Below are positions 1-13,204 of a stretch of 64,000 bases of DNA, piece by piece; positions within the stretch are counted from its first letter, which is position 1; each line of letters opens with the position of its first letter. Below the pieces are notes generated by a model. It did no database searches. It saw nothing but the letters and a program-made list of their open reading frames with translations, and was not told the origin of the DNA. This stretch comes from Larus michahellis. Lineage: Eukaryota; Chordata; Aves; Charadriiformes; Laridae. The position numbers were made by a program, and so were the translations under genes. Location: contig NC_133897.1 of the NCBI RefSeq assembly GCF_964199755.1, positions 114,027,579 to 114,091,578 of the forward strand, in the 5' to 3' direction.

Positions 1-3000
1 TCTGGGGTACTGAAAAGGTACCGGTTGCAGAGCCTGCCCCAATGAACAGTGACCAGCTGTGTGGTGTCAAAGCTTTAAATTCCAAATTCCTTAAAACCCA
101 TCAGCTTTTTAAGAGTCTTATTTTCAGTTACACACGACAAACTTGACCAAAGGACCTGCTTAGTGAATGTCACTGTTCAGAGATTAGCGTGTAAATGCCA
201 GGCTTGTGTCTGATCACACAGCTGCCCAAGTTACAAGGTGTAGACCTTTACTTGTAGTGAAGCTGGCTTCTTTATGACAGTGATGACGAGATCACCATAA
301 CAAACATCTCATTTTCTGGGTAGAACAGACCATTTACTCTACCTAAGCAAGGTAGAAAGGAGAATATCCAGTAGCATCTTCTAAAATGAAACATTTATAT
401 CAATAATTCATGTGCTGTTAAAATTCTTCTTGAAATGATATTAAATAGCACTAATTTTCAAATTATCTTGAAAACCTGAAGACATTCCAGCAAGGATTTC
501 CAGCGTTGTTCTAGAGAAAGTGAAGGAAACTCAGGGATCTACTTATTTGCTTAAATTCTGTACAAAGTAACAAAACTGCTGATTTTGTTAAAAATAAAAT
601 TATAAATGTAAACTGTCAATCCACATAATTTCATGGAAGGTAGATCTTTGTTTTTAAACAAACTCATCATGGTTATTTTATAGTGAACTCTGGATCTGAT
701 GGAACAAGGGCGGTTGCATTGATACAGTAGCGTTGGATTTCTCCAGTGGGTTTGATATAATACTGCACATTCTGAATAAAAGATGTGATTCATGTGGGAC
801 AGCGTGCACAGCATATAGATTTAAAACTGGATTACTGAGAGGCCTTGTAATGCAACTGATACCAGGCTGACAGAGCTGGCTGTCTCCAGCAGGTTGCAAA
901 GGGGTCATTAAAGTACTTCAACACTCCTTTTAAAATCAATTGTGTAGATGATGATGCAGAATCTTTGCCTGGATGGTTAAAAGATGACATAAAGATCGAC
1001 CAGGAAGCAGATAATGAATACAAGTCACTTTACAGAGAGGACTTAGTTGCCTAATTAAATGCAATTACCCAGTCCAAAGAACTGTGATTCAGAAGAGCCA
1101 CATCTATAACCAGGAGTCATTACAGGGCGAAGCAAAATCTGAGCCAGCACTGAGTGCTCTTCAGCAGGGCTACTTTGTCTTGGCGCATGTTGTTTTCTCT
1201 ATGCTGTCCTTCATTTTCAAATTAACTCTTTAGGGGCCACCTCAGGTCTGTCTTTATTGCATTGGCTTGCTTACCCTGTCTTGGTAGATGAGTGACTCAA
1301 AGAAGAGTTGAAAGTTCACTGTAGGTGTCCATCTCAAAAGCAAACATTAATGCTAGGTTTTAGGAAGAAGGAGCAAAGGGAAACAGCAAAGCGACTTTGC
1401 CAGTGCACATATCAATAGTAACAGCGTTACTAGAATACTGTCTTCATTTTTCACAGCTACGCTTCTAGAAGGATGTGGAGATATGGTTGAAGGATACAGA
1501 GCAACGTCATGATAAGTGAGGTCTGTGGCTATCTCTGCTTGGATTATTGGCTGCTAACTTCTAAAGAAAGCACAATGCATTTTCACTGGTGGTCTGTGTT
1601 CATAACTTCACTTGAGTGAACCGTTCATTGCTTGGTTAGAAAAAGTCCAAGCTAAAAGTACTCAGCATTGTTCTGAGAGAATCTCTCTGCTCTCCAGTTC
1701 ATGTCGTGAAGCAGTTTCTCTTCAGGGTTCACCCCACTGTTGTTCCTCTTCCTTGAGCTTTCCCTTTCCCAATTGACTCTTAAATGGTCCTTATCTTGTG
1801 ACGTTCTTTTTATGAAAGCCTATTGCCCACCCAGAACAAATATTAGACAAGATGAGCAAAGGAGATAATAAATAAGTCCTGCAGAGGCAACTGCATATTA
1901 CTGTGCTTTTTAAAATTTAAACCTGAAATTTTTAGAGAAGATGTTAATCGTTGTGTACTATTCTAAAGGCCCTCTATAATTACCTTTTCCTTTTCACTGA
2001 CTTCACTGATAGCAGAGGGTGGACCAGCAATGATCTTTGGCTACACAGCACTTTCTTCCTTTCAATGAAAGGACAATAGATAATTATAGCTTATTAATGG
2101 ACAAGAGAACAGTTACATACATACCGGAAAGATGTTAGCATCTTATTCAAAGCTGCAGAGGGAAAACTTTCAATACATAGAGACATTTTGTTTTATGGAA
2201 AGACTTGGTTTTTGTTTTTCCTCTAAACACTGGTTCTTCAGAGGCTCAGTAACATTTTGCACACTGTATTATTTTTGTTATTTAGCATTGTGTGAGGATT
2301 TGCGTCTTATGGAAAGGGAAATCTACCAAAATTCAAAGCAGTTTCTGAATTGTTTTATTGACTCTAGTTCAGATGGGTCTATTTTTTTCAGTTAGCTACA
2401 GATTTGAAAATGGGAATTTTAAGTGCGATGTAAAACACCCCTGTCACTGGAAAAGTCTCGCAATCTGCAAGCATCCCAAATGACATTTCAATTTGTGCTT
2501 TTGCTATTTTTAAAGATCATTTTTTTCATGTAACGCCAGTAACAACAGGTATTATTTGAATTTAAATGGTTTCCAGAATATTTAATAAGTCTTGTGGCTG
2601 CAAAAAACTATATATATCACATCGATAAAGCTAGACCACCTGCCTCCTGCCTTGATCAATACATCAGTTGTTAGGGGAGGGATGACTCTGTGCTGTAAAT
2701 TGTAGTTATTTGTTTGCACTCCAAACCATTTCAATTCTTTTTTTTCTTTTTTTTAAAAAAGCAAAGAGAAATATGTCCTCTTCCCCAGTCCCTAACAAAT
2801 ATTGCTATGACTCAGAAGTGCAATTTGAGATTAGGTTATTTCCATTTCAAAAGGAGCTTTCAGAAGAGCGGATACACAGAAGATGCAAAACCACCAGGGT
2901 CTTTGTGGACCATAATTTCTGAACTGTAATAGACTTTTTTTTACTATTTATTGTTAATAAGGTGCACCACAAGATGGCTCTCTAACAACAAAAATAGTCA

Positions 3001-5250
3001 AAAAATCCAGAGCTGGTTCTAAAAATAGTTGGTTGAGCTCTGTCTGGGAGCAAGTTCTCTGGCACAGACCTGTGTGCGGTGCTGTTGAAGCTGAGGAGAA
3101 ACAGTTTAACCATCCTGACAATACCAAATGAATCACAGGGTTTTTTCTTGGTGTTATTTGCTTGCAGGAAGCAACTAGGATATAATAGCCCTTGCTTAAA
3201 GGTTGAACAGTAAATAGCCGTGCCCACCTGTGACAAGTTAAGAGTGTGTTTGTTGAGTGGATGCTGAGTGCAACATCACAAGAGTTCAATGGCACTTTTA
3301 GCAGAAGAATAATTTCAAAACAATTTCTATCCAATTTTTAGTGAAAAAAGTGAAGCGTTTGTTCTTATTTTGTACTATTTTGTTCTCTACTGTCCTTTTG
3401 AAAGGAAGGTAAGCATGTTCCAAACTTCCATTTATTTACAAAAGTGATGTACATACCTATTACTTGACCAATGTACAGGTTTGCTTGTTGGAAACAAACA
3501 TTTCCATGCATGCAAAAGTGTAGGGGGAGAATATGCGTGTGGAAAATATGTACCCAATAAAAGTATCAACCATAACTTTTGTGCAGTAATAGTCTTAAAC
3601 AGGTACAGTCAGAAGTGACTACTAGGAAGGGCCATCTCCCCAGCATTATGCACTGACTTTGCTAGAGATGAAGCACCAAACTTTTGTATTTTTATCCTTC
3701 ATCTTACAGGTTATTGTCAAAAAGCAGAACTTCCCTGCCTGTAGCAAAGGGTAAAACAAACTTTAGTTTTTTTAAAGGCACCGTCTATTTTTGGGGAGAC
3801 ATTGGGTAGGTCATTCATGCCCTGGGCACCCAAAAGGCAAAGAGACTAATTTAACTTGACGCCTCAAGTGCAGTTGAACTCCCCTTGGAGCTTAAGTGCA
3901 AATTTAACAGCGCAGTGGAAGAAACAGGATCAGCTTCTAAGACAGAGTCCCCCATTCTTGCTGAGCAGACCAGGACACATGGAACCAAGAGGAGAAAGTC
4001 AGAAACTGTCTTTAGCTGCTCCTCGTCTGTCAGTCAGGGCTGCTAGCTGCACTTCAGGAATTGCCCGCATGAGCAGTTCTGTTCCGTGTGAGGACAAAAA
4101 TCAAACAGATTAGGTTAAATTCACCTGTTTGAATTTTCCCCTCGATGGAGCAAAGAGCCCTTGTAGTCAGTTACCAGCTCTCAGCTAAGACTTATACACT
4201 ATCCAATTCGTAGCAAGGCAAAATAACAGATTAGTTTCAACTATCTTCAGCAGCTTGTTAAGATAACATGTCCTGAAATGAAGTGCTCCCATAGCCAGGC
4301 ATAGCAGAGACGTGATGCTAGAATCTCTTTTTCCTTCTCTCTCAGCTGCTTGTGGCTGCCTCAGTCCCGGTACCTGACTGCGGAAAGGCTTAGGGAGTAC
4401 TAATAAATCAAAGGCAGGCACGGATTTGATGTGTTAGTGGGTTTGCTGTGACTGGAGTTGGGATAGAGAGCTTAGCCACAACCTATTGTTATTATGGTTC
4501 TGATAGAGACCACTTCACAGAGGCTTGTGGTGCTGGTAATGAAATATAAGAGGATTACTGTTTTGGACAGAGATTTATATCTAGTCTTCCCAGCTTTAAT
4601 AAGAAATGGCCCTAAGCCGCATAAAATGGGATCTAGACTTTCCTAAAGTTTAGTGATGTTCTGAATGGGGACTTTGGTTTAGAGAAAGTATTTATAAACT
4701 TACAGATCCTGAAATGTTTACTCTCTGAGGCTCCTTAGCCCTCTCTACAGTTCCCTGTGGAGCAGTCCAGCAAAATTACTGTGATAAAAGTTCTGCCTTG
4801 CAGTTCCTCAGCCCTAACCCTGTCCAGGTTTCTCATAAAGGGCTCTTGTTGCCGAGCTGGCCTCTTTTGCTACTGCCCTTCAGGTAAATCATCTTTCACA
4901 GGGGTGAGCTAAGGTTACAGACAATGCTAGCAGAGTTCTCCTAATTTGTTATAATGTGACCGTTGTTTGATTGCCCATATGAAATCGTGGGATGGACTGT
5001 GTCTGTTGACTGACATCAAGTGAAATGATGTATTAGACACTCAAATGACTGGATTAAACTGGAAATCATGGCTGATTCCTTCCCTACTAATCTTATCACA
5101 CCCTGATCACTCTCTCCATTGAAACAGTAACCTCTAGTTTCAATCTGTTGCAAAACTTAATCTGATTCATATGGCCCATTTTAGGTGGTACTGGAACAAA
5201 AAATTAACCCTAGATCTGCAGGATGGACCAGGCAGATTATATCAATTGTT
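1..5250. other. Intergenic DNA, no gene recognised
   Basis: This is AT-rich unique-looking sequence downstream of the PTPRK 3' end. Both strands were read for coding exons with family resemblance and none was found; small open frames near 0.6-1.0 kb and 3.0-3.3 kb have no recognisable domain. Short T and A runs occur near 2740-2760. Confidence 0.7.
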
Positions 5251-6585
5251 ACAAAATCACAGAACAGTTCAGGTTAGAAGGGGCCAGCTGGTCCAACACC
5301 ACTGCTCAAGCAGTGCCACCTGGAACAGGTTGCCCGGGACCATGTCCAGTCAGGCTTTGAATAGCTCCACAGATGTAGACTCCACAACCTCTCTGGGCAA
5401 CCTGCTCCAGTGTTTGGCCACCCTCAGAGTAAAAAAGTGTTTTCTTCTGTTCAGATGGAATTTTATGTGTTTTAATTTGTATCCTTTGCCTCTTGTCCTG
5501 TCACTGGGCAGTGACAGGAGCCTGGCTCTGTCTTCTTCATAAATTATTTGTATAAATATCCCCCTGAGCTTTCCTTGAGGCTGAGCAGTCCCAGCTCTCT
5601 CAGCCTTTCCTCATGAAAGAAGCCGCAGTCCCTTCATCATCTTAATGGCCCTTAGCTGGACTTGCTCCAGTATGTCCATATGTCTTGTACTGGGGAGCCC
5701 AGAAGTGGCCTCATAATTCCAGGTGTGGTCTCACCAGCGCTGAATACATAGGAGGGATAACCTTACTCCCTGGCAACACCCCTCCTGATGCATCCCAGAT
5801 ACTGTTGGCCTTTTTTTGACACAGGGGTGCAGTGCTGGCTCATGGTCAGCTTGTTATCCAACAGGAACCCAAAGTCTTGTCACAGATGCTTTCCAACCAG
5901 TTGCCCCCAGTGTGTGCTGCTGCCTGGGATTCTTCCCCATACGTCAATTCTGCATTTCCCCTTGTTGAACTTTATGAGATTCCTCTCCACCCAGTTCTCC
6001 TGTCAAAGTCCCTCAACAGTGGCACAACCATCTGATGTATCAGCCACTCCTTCCTGTTTTGTGTTATCTGTGAACTTGATGAGGGTGCAACTCTGTCCCA
6101 TTGTTGAGGTCATTAATGAATATTTTGAACAATATTGGCCCCAGTATTGGGCCCTGTGACTTGTGCCACTAGTGCCTTGCTTCCAAATGGACTCTCAGGC
6201 ACAGATACCCACCCTCTGGTCCTGGTCATTCAGCTAGCTTTTAATCCACCTCACTGTCCACTTTTCTAACCTGTGTTTTGTCAGCTTGTCTATGGTAATG
6301 TTACAGGAGTTGATGTCAAAGGCTTTACTAAAGTCAAGGTAAACAGTGTCCACTGCTGTCCCCTTGTCCACCAAGCTAGTCATATCATTTTAGAAGGCTA
6401 TCAGGTTGGTCAAGCGTGTTCTCCCCTTCATAAATCCTTGCAGACTACTCTCCATCACCTTCTTATCCTTCATGTATTTGGAAATGCTTTACAGGAAGAT
6501 TTTCTCCATCACCTTCCCAGAGACTGAGGTGGGCCTGACTGGCCTGTAGTTCTCTGGATCTTTGTTCTTGATACCTTTAAATTGT
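5251..6585 (-). mobile_element. CR1 fragment with decayed reverse transcriptase
   Basis: This is a 1.3 kb CR1 in minus orientation. The low-coordinate side is the CR1 3' end (AAAATCACAGAACAG, then GGGGCCAGCTGGTCCAACACC). The high-coordinate side encodes the start of the reverse transcriptase domain, KDPENYRPVRPTSVSGKVM (about 6489-6570). The catalytic motif, FADD in CR1, has decayed to FTDN (6063-6074), and stops and frameshifts are spread through the body. It ends abruptly near 6585, where retroviral sequence of opposite orientation begins. Confidence 0.9.
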
Positions 6586-6589
6586 TGTA

Positions 6590-6990
6590 ACCCATGATTT
6601 GAGTTGCATGTTAGAGGAATTAATACAACAGGAACCACCTGAACCGATGGAGAACAAGCCTTACAAGACGCAGTACAAGTGTGGCAGTGACCTCTCTTGA
6701 GCTGGCTTTGGTGCCCAATAACTCCATACGACACACCACCTCTCCTGTCCTGAGTGACCACCGTAAGAGATAGAATCAGAATTCGTGGACTGTATCAACA
6801 CAATGGACACTTTGTGGACATTTGTGGACATTTATGGACATTTTACAGACATTTCACAGGGGTGGTCCATCGACTAAGGGAATGATATCTATGTATCAAA
6901 GGATGAGAAAGGGAGTGGTGGTTAATGAGGATGTATTGAATAGGGTGGGACCTGACGTGGCATAAATAGTATAGAATAAGGGGTGGAGAA
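6590..6990 (+). mobile_element. Endogenous retrovirus internal remnant (3' end)
   Basis: About 400 bp lie between the truncated CR1 and the LTR that starts at 6991. They end in a purine-rich tract AAGGGGTGGAGAA directly before the LTR's TG, as a polypurine tract should. A decamer minisatellite (TTTGTGGACA type) lies at 6811-6840. No coding frame of length survives. I infer that this is the 3' end of the internal region of an avian endogenous retrovirus whose 5' part and 5' LTR are missing. Confidence 0.65.
6803..6850 (+). repeat. Decamer minisatellite in the ERV remnant
   Basis: Units TTTGTGGACA, TTTGTGGACA and TTTATGGACA follow in tandem at 6811-6840, flanked by the diverged units CAATGGACAC and TTTTACAGAC. 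Confidence 0.85.
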
Positions 6991-7564
6991 TGTGCTGGTT
7001 TTGGCTGGGGTAGAGTTAATTTTCATCATAGTAGCTAGTATGGGGCTATGTTTTGGATTTGTGCTGGAAACAGTGTTGATGTTTTAATTAGGGGATGTTT
7101 AATTATTGCTGAGCAATGCTTACATGGAATCACCCCACCAGTGAGTAGGGTGGGGGTGCACAAGATACTGGGGGAGGGCACAGCTGGGACAGCTGACCCC
7201 AATGGACCAAAGGGATATTCTATACATATGACATCATGCTCAGCATATGAAGCTGGGGGAAGAAGAAAGAAGGGGGAGGATGTTCGGGGGGGTGGTGCTT
7301 GTCTTCCCAAGTAACTGTTACACATGATGGAGCCCTGCTTTCCTGGAGACGGCTGAACACCCGCCTGCCGATAGGAAGTGGTGATTGAATTCCTTGTTTT
7401 GCTTTGCTTGCGTGCACGGGTTTTGCTTTGCTTATTAAACTGTCTTTATCTCAACCTACAAGTTTTCTCACTTTTACCATTCTGATTGTCTCCCCCATCC
7501 CACTGCGGGGAGTAAGTGAGCAGCTGCGCAGTGCTTAGTTGCTGGCTGGGGTTAAACCACGACA
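6991..7564 (+). mobile_element. Avian ERV LTR (3' LTR)
   Basis: The 574 bp start TGTGCTGGTTTTGGCTGGGG and end GGGGTTAAACCACGACA, so they are bounded by TG and CA. A poly(A) signal ATTAAA lies at 7434-7439, followed by TGTCTTTATCTCAACC. This resembles LTRs that are very common in bird genomes. Flanking sequence shows no matching short direct repeat, consistent with the left side being internal ERV sequence. The same family occurs inverted at 23988-24573. Confidence 0.85.
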
Positions 7565-10500
7565 AAACAATGTTTTTTTAAATATATAAAGTATAAGGAT
7601 AAAGAACATGATAAATATGGTACATTTGTTGTTCCATTTATTTCTGTTTAACAATTTGTTATTGAAACTTAAAACAACGAAAGTGACTTGGCCAGTCAGA
7701 ACATGCAATCTGCTGTATTGCTCTTTGGCAAGGGATGTTTTGGGTTGCACAGGACAAATTGTCATTACAGTTGGTGTATAATGGAGACGACTGGAAAAAG
7801 ATACAACACAGTAGAAATCTCAAGATCTTGCTCTAGGTTAAAATTCACAAATCTTTGCAGATTTAAATGAAGGAAAAATCTCTTTAGAAAATTGCTTTAT
7901 GATTAAACTATAGAATATTAATAATGAAAACAGTAGCAATGTCTTGTAAATACAAGTGTAACAGTATACTCTGTGCATGCTTAAAACTTAGCAAGTGGAG
8001 TGCATTCTGTATAAATGAGAATTAAACACAACAAATTTCATCTGTGGTGTTCAAATGTATCAGTGCTATATTGTGAAATTTACAGTCTCAGATTCAAGTA
8101 ATGATATTTGAAAGTCTTAAGTGATAAAGCACAGAACAGTGCCTTGTACAGAACACAGAATTTGCATCAACATGGACTCAGTAAGTAAAGCTACCATAGG
8201 AAACCACAGGAAGGAAAATTATGGAGATGGCCTCATTGCCTTCGGAGACAATGTGGGGACGGGAGGGGCAGATACCTGCTTGAGAAAAATACTCACTTCT
8301 TAAAAAAAACATCTATTGACTGAGTCAGCAGTGAATAATATTCTCAGGATATTAAAGCATCGGCCAATGTATTTCATCTGTGAGATCTGTATCATTAATC
8401 TATACATGCCCCCAGTGTGATACTAGGTTATGTAGGTGCATGTGGCTTATCAAAGTGTGTAATATTTTCTTAGATCTGTCAGTATCGGGGAAGAAGTCAC
8501 ACCGCTAATCAGCATTAGAAGTGGCAACATTTTTTTCCCCCCTCCGTGTGGGGAGTTTATGTTCCTAAACAGCTGACAGAGCACCAGAGACCTTGTTTTT
8601 CTTACTGTTAAAGCTGCAGAGTGCCACTAGCACATGCCCAATTTTAACTGAAAGGTGTAATTCAAAGCTAATGTTGATGAAGATGTTCGCTCAAGGGATA
8701 CCCCAAATGGACAATTTGACATCCCAGTGCTTGTGCAGCTGGGCCTGTACAAGGAACATTGGAACCAAGGGTGCCTGTACATCCCCACATGCCCGAGCCT
8801 GATCAGCCATTAGGACTGCTAATTTTCAGTTAGGAGTTGAAATACCGAAGGTTGGGCTGCCAACACACCATCGAGCCACCAAGCTGCACATTCCAAGAAG
8901 ATGCACGTCGGCATCAGACTGCTCTCAAGGGAGTAGCACTGGAATGGGCAGTGCCCTCCTGGTTTTCTCTTGCACTCATCTATGCTAGAAGAAATAAAAG
9001 TTTAGCCCTGAGGGGGACTGCCAATATCACTTTGAAGAATATATATCAAAAGCCAAGAGGCTGTAGCACCAAATCCCAAAGTGTATCTCCTGAGAAAGAA
9101 CAAATGTTTTCTGCTATACACCATGAATTCCTCATCTGTGAAAGAGCTGCAGGTGTAAGAGCTGAGGTTCAGAATTCCCAGGCTTTATCCTGCTTTGCCA
9201 CACAATATTTTGTGTGTTGAGAACAATTGTTTTCCTATCAGTAGATATAAGGACAGGTATATGTAGTGTTTTATACCTGCCTTGAATGTCTTAAAGCTGT
9301 TCCTGGCACCTTGTACTGGGTATGTCAGGAAGAACATCTTTGTCTGTTTCTCTGTGTTGTGCCAAGGTTTTTAGATGTTCTTTTAAAATCAGTGCTCTAT
9401 CAAAATCTATTCAGTACGATTAATGCCTTGGAGGTGCTTTCTAGTGAGGATGTAGCTATTAGCAGAGGCAGCAATAGGTAGGTTGAAAAAAATATGAAAA
9501 ATCTCTAGCAACAATATCTTTCAGGCTTGTGTGCTACCAGATACACTGGTAGCAGGTCTTCCAGGGTCAGTCCTCTAAGCGTGAGGGTGCACGAGTTCCT
9601 TAATACAGATAAACAGTCTGCAGCAGCACTAATTCCCTGGAAGGAGTTACTCACATGTCTTGGTGTGTACAGGACTCGGCAGTTCTGTGTTTGCATTGTG
9701 CAATTACAGATGTTGAATTGAATGGTGTTTAAGCAGTTAAATTCTCGCATGAAAGAGATACCATAGCGCTATAGTAGATGTCTCTGCGTTGGTCCAAAGC
9801 AGTGTTTTCTACAAAATTCTGCACTAAATTACAATAATAATACTTTATTTGCTTAATGTCAAGCTATCATCAATCCCATGCAAATTGTTAGCTTTGCAAC
9901 AAAACACCATGTAATTGTCACTACAATCTTAAGCCTCAGCAGTCTTGATTTTCAAAATACTAGTTCATCAATAAACCATTGTAAAGCCTTTAAGCTCCAA
10001 CAGGAATGCAGTAAGGAAGCTCTTTTCATCTGTGATGTCAATAAGCTGAGGTGAGACAAGAAACTAGATTCATCAAAGTGACAAGTGGATATATATATTT
10101 TAACCGTAATGAATAAATGACATCCCTATTAATGATTTATCTCCTTTCAACTTTAACAAACAGTTCTAGTGATAATGACTAAATTTTTTTTTGCATTAGG
10201 AAAGTAAACTGACACATACCTAACATAGTCAAATAGAGCCTAGTTCGATATTCATAAATGCTGGCTTTGTATATGGAACGCAAGTTGGTAATTACAACCA
10301 GAACTATTCATTTCCTTTTTTAAAAGTAGGTACCTGGGAATGCCATTTAGTCATTACTCAGAATTACTTGTTATCTTTGATGAACTTAGTCTGTGCTTTC
10401 ATCTGGTACCAGACTGCATGCTAATGCCAATCAAGAGTGTAAATATGCAAAGAAAAAAAAATATTTGGATACGAATTTTAAATACGCTTGGCCTCATTTT

Positions 10501-11076
10501 CATTCTGTTCCCATTGAATCAGAGGCTGCGGTGGCAGCACCCTCTTCAAAAATGCTACCACTGGGCCAAGAGGGGATATCACTGGGCTTAGAGAAATCCA
10601 TCTCTATTCTTGTGACAAGAAATGCACTGTAAATGGGCATTTTTCCTATCCCTCAGTCCATTCCATTTGTTCCTATTCTTATACCAATTTCGAGTCACTC
10701 ACCCGTACCCTGCCCATTAGAGCTGGTTAGTACGTGCTGTTCATTTATCATACGGGAAATAGGCTGCTTCACCGGTCAGATGTTTTACAGGAAGGTATCT
10801 GTTCCAGTGAGGCTTTTTCTGAAGGCTTGAAAAGCGAGGGAGAGAGCCCGTGTTCCAGGGCAGCCCCACGATCTGAAAACTGAAAACCGTCACTTTGGCA
10901 CAGCTCTGTTTTGTGCAAACAACAGAAACAGGTTATTTTTGTCCTAGGACAGAATAAAGAAAATCACAGCAGCAACAATAAATGTCACAACCCAAAGAGC
11001 TGCCACAAAACAGAAATGTCATCCTCTGGTCAACTTTTGGAGACATTTAGTTCGGAGATCTAACTCAGCGTCTAAG

Positions 11077-11092
11077 ACACACACACACACAC
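11077..11092. repeat. (AC)8 microsatellite
   Basis: Eight AC units are followed by an A-rich run. Confidence 0.95.
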
Positions 11093-11238
11093 AAAAAGAT
11101 GATGTAGCTGTTTTTCTGCAATTGGCTCCTATTTTTTTTCACATCCATATAGTTAAAATATCTGTTTTAAGCTTTCCCGTAGTCTCTGTCATCATACCCT
11201 TTAGTTACTGCAGAGGAAATTTTGAAACACAAATGCTC

Positions 11239-11264
11239 AATAATAATAATAATAATAATAATAA
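11239..11264. repeat. (AAT)n microsatellite, about 8.7 units
   Basis: An uninterrupted AAT run in AT-rich intergenic DNA, 150 bp from the (AC)8 tract. Confidence 0.95.
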
Positions 11265-13186
11265 AACAGCAATAACAATAAATAAGAATGTCAGGGAGGC
11301 AATTACTCCTATTTTTGCCTTTGAAACGCTGTCCCACTGAATCATTAAACTTCACCATGTTCTCTAACCTCATTACATTTATCTGTAGGGAGATTAATGC
11401 TCTTTTGTAGTTACGGGTCATTCTTCAAAACGCTGGTTTCTTCCTGTTTTCTGTTCTTTTTTCTCAAGATGCCCCTACTCCATGGCGATGCTGGTTAGTA
11501 CATTAACTCTTCACCTCTGAAGAGCTGCATGAAACATTTTAGCCTTTCACACTTGTCCCTTATATTTACTAGTCATAAACCACAGCATAGTGACCAGAAA
11601 AGCAGGAGGAAACATAGAGCAGGGCTGGAGCAGGAGGCACGGCACAAGCTCGGAGAGGGGTGATGTTAATACAGCTGTGAGGGACAAAATTTTTAAATTT
11701 CAACCTAGTTACACCTGAGTTAGACTGTCAGCACTGAGGTCAATGTGTTGTATCAGCTACACCCAGGCGAAATCAGGACTTCACATTTTTCTGCTGCTTG
11801 CAGGTTCAGTGTCTCATTCTAGCAAGACTATAAGAGCTCTCTCCCCACCTTTGGAGATCAGACAGTAACCTTGAAGGATAGCTATTTCCATAAAATATGT
11901 TGCAAATACTGGATTTCTGAACACAGGCTTCTGTTAACATATTTCTTCTATTTCAATAAAAGCACATTAAAAAAAAGATGGTTATTTGGAATTGTCACGC
12001 ATTAGAGTGAATACAAATACACTCTTATAAATGAATAAAATACTAAAGCTTCTTATGTTAGGATCTGTCACTCAGTCTCAGTGGAACTTTATCTTCTTCA
12101 TAAAGGCTTAAATTTTCTACTGAAATAAATATAAATCAGCACCTCATTCTAAGTCATACCAAAATGGTGGTTTGCTTTGTTTTTCTTGACAAAAATCAGA
12201 TGGGATCCAGTTGACAAGCTTGCGGTAAATGCCTTAGTGGTCAGACTAATCACCTTTAATCATTTCAAGCCCTGAGCCATTATTCTGACATAAAAAGGGG
12301 AAATCCAGGCATTGCTGTCTGCACCTTCCTGAGAAAAACTCTGTCTTTGGGCACAAAGCCCAGTGGAGGCCATGGCCTAGGAAAGAGGAGCCAGAGGGAA
12401 TAATAAAATAAGTTCGGCTAGCCTGGAAATGTTCTTTGTCCTTGCAAGGACCCTCACAAGGCTCAGGAGGATGCTGCTGTTGCCCTTCAGACATGCATTA
12501 ACCTAACCGGGGAGGTGCAGGGCAAGCGGACGGATAAAGGGTAGATGGTGCCTCCTGTCATGGTGTGTGACGGGCTGTGCAATTAAGCAGAGCGGTGCTA
12601 TTCAGGAGCTTCAGAAAGAAAGTTTTGAGAACCTGGCTGGCAGGAAGAAGCGAGTGTGTTGTTTGTGATGGCTCGCTCCCAGGAAGAGGGCTCTCAATCT
12701 CTTTCCCAATGGGGATCTTTTACAGAAAGTCGTAGCAAGCATCAGGCCAGGCATCAGCCAGTTCTGTGGTGTCCTCAGATTTCAGAAATAGTGTGTATAG
12801 GCCGTTTTGTTATTTACACTGAAAATCACAGCTTCCTACCAGAGACTGGAGAGGTTAAATGAGATTTGTTAGCATCTCTGGAATTCCTGCTGAGCTGAGG
12901 TCCATGGTCTGCAGGCAGGTGTTGATAGTGTCTTTCTATGACAAGCGGTCAGCGCACAGAAATCAAAATGGTTGTTCAAATGGTTGTTCAGCGTGAATGT
13001 GATTTGCAACCACAGACTCTGCAGTACGTATGAACCATCACTGGTCGTGTCATACTAAGATGTAGAGGAAAACTTCCTTTGGGGAAAAAAAACCTGTTAA
13101 CAGAGCTTTTCAAGTGAAGTTTCTGCCCTTTTGCCCAGCTTCTTTCAGTTATTGTAAGAATTGCAAAATACATGTATTTGCTTCTC

Positions 13187-13204
13187 CCCCTCCCTCCCTC
13201 CCTC
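13187..13204. repeat. (CCCT)n short tandem repeat
   Basis: A short TCCC-type run in a pyrimidine-rich stretch. Confidence 0.85.

Noticed and set aside
678..1023. Overlapping minus-strand frames near the window start, considered as a possible THEMIS exon
   Set aside because: The translation does not resemble THEMIS or any family I recognise, and no clear splice sites frame it.
7048..7314. Open frames on both strands inside the LTR
   Set aside because: They fall within non-coding LTR sequence and match no gene product.
11077..11264. Closely spaced repeats considered as a CRISPR-like array
   Set aside because: They are simple (AC)n and (AAT)n microsatellites with no repeat-spacer structure.
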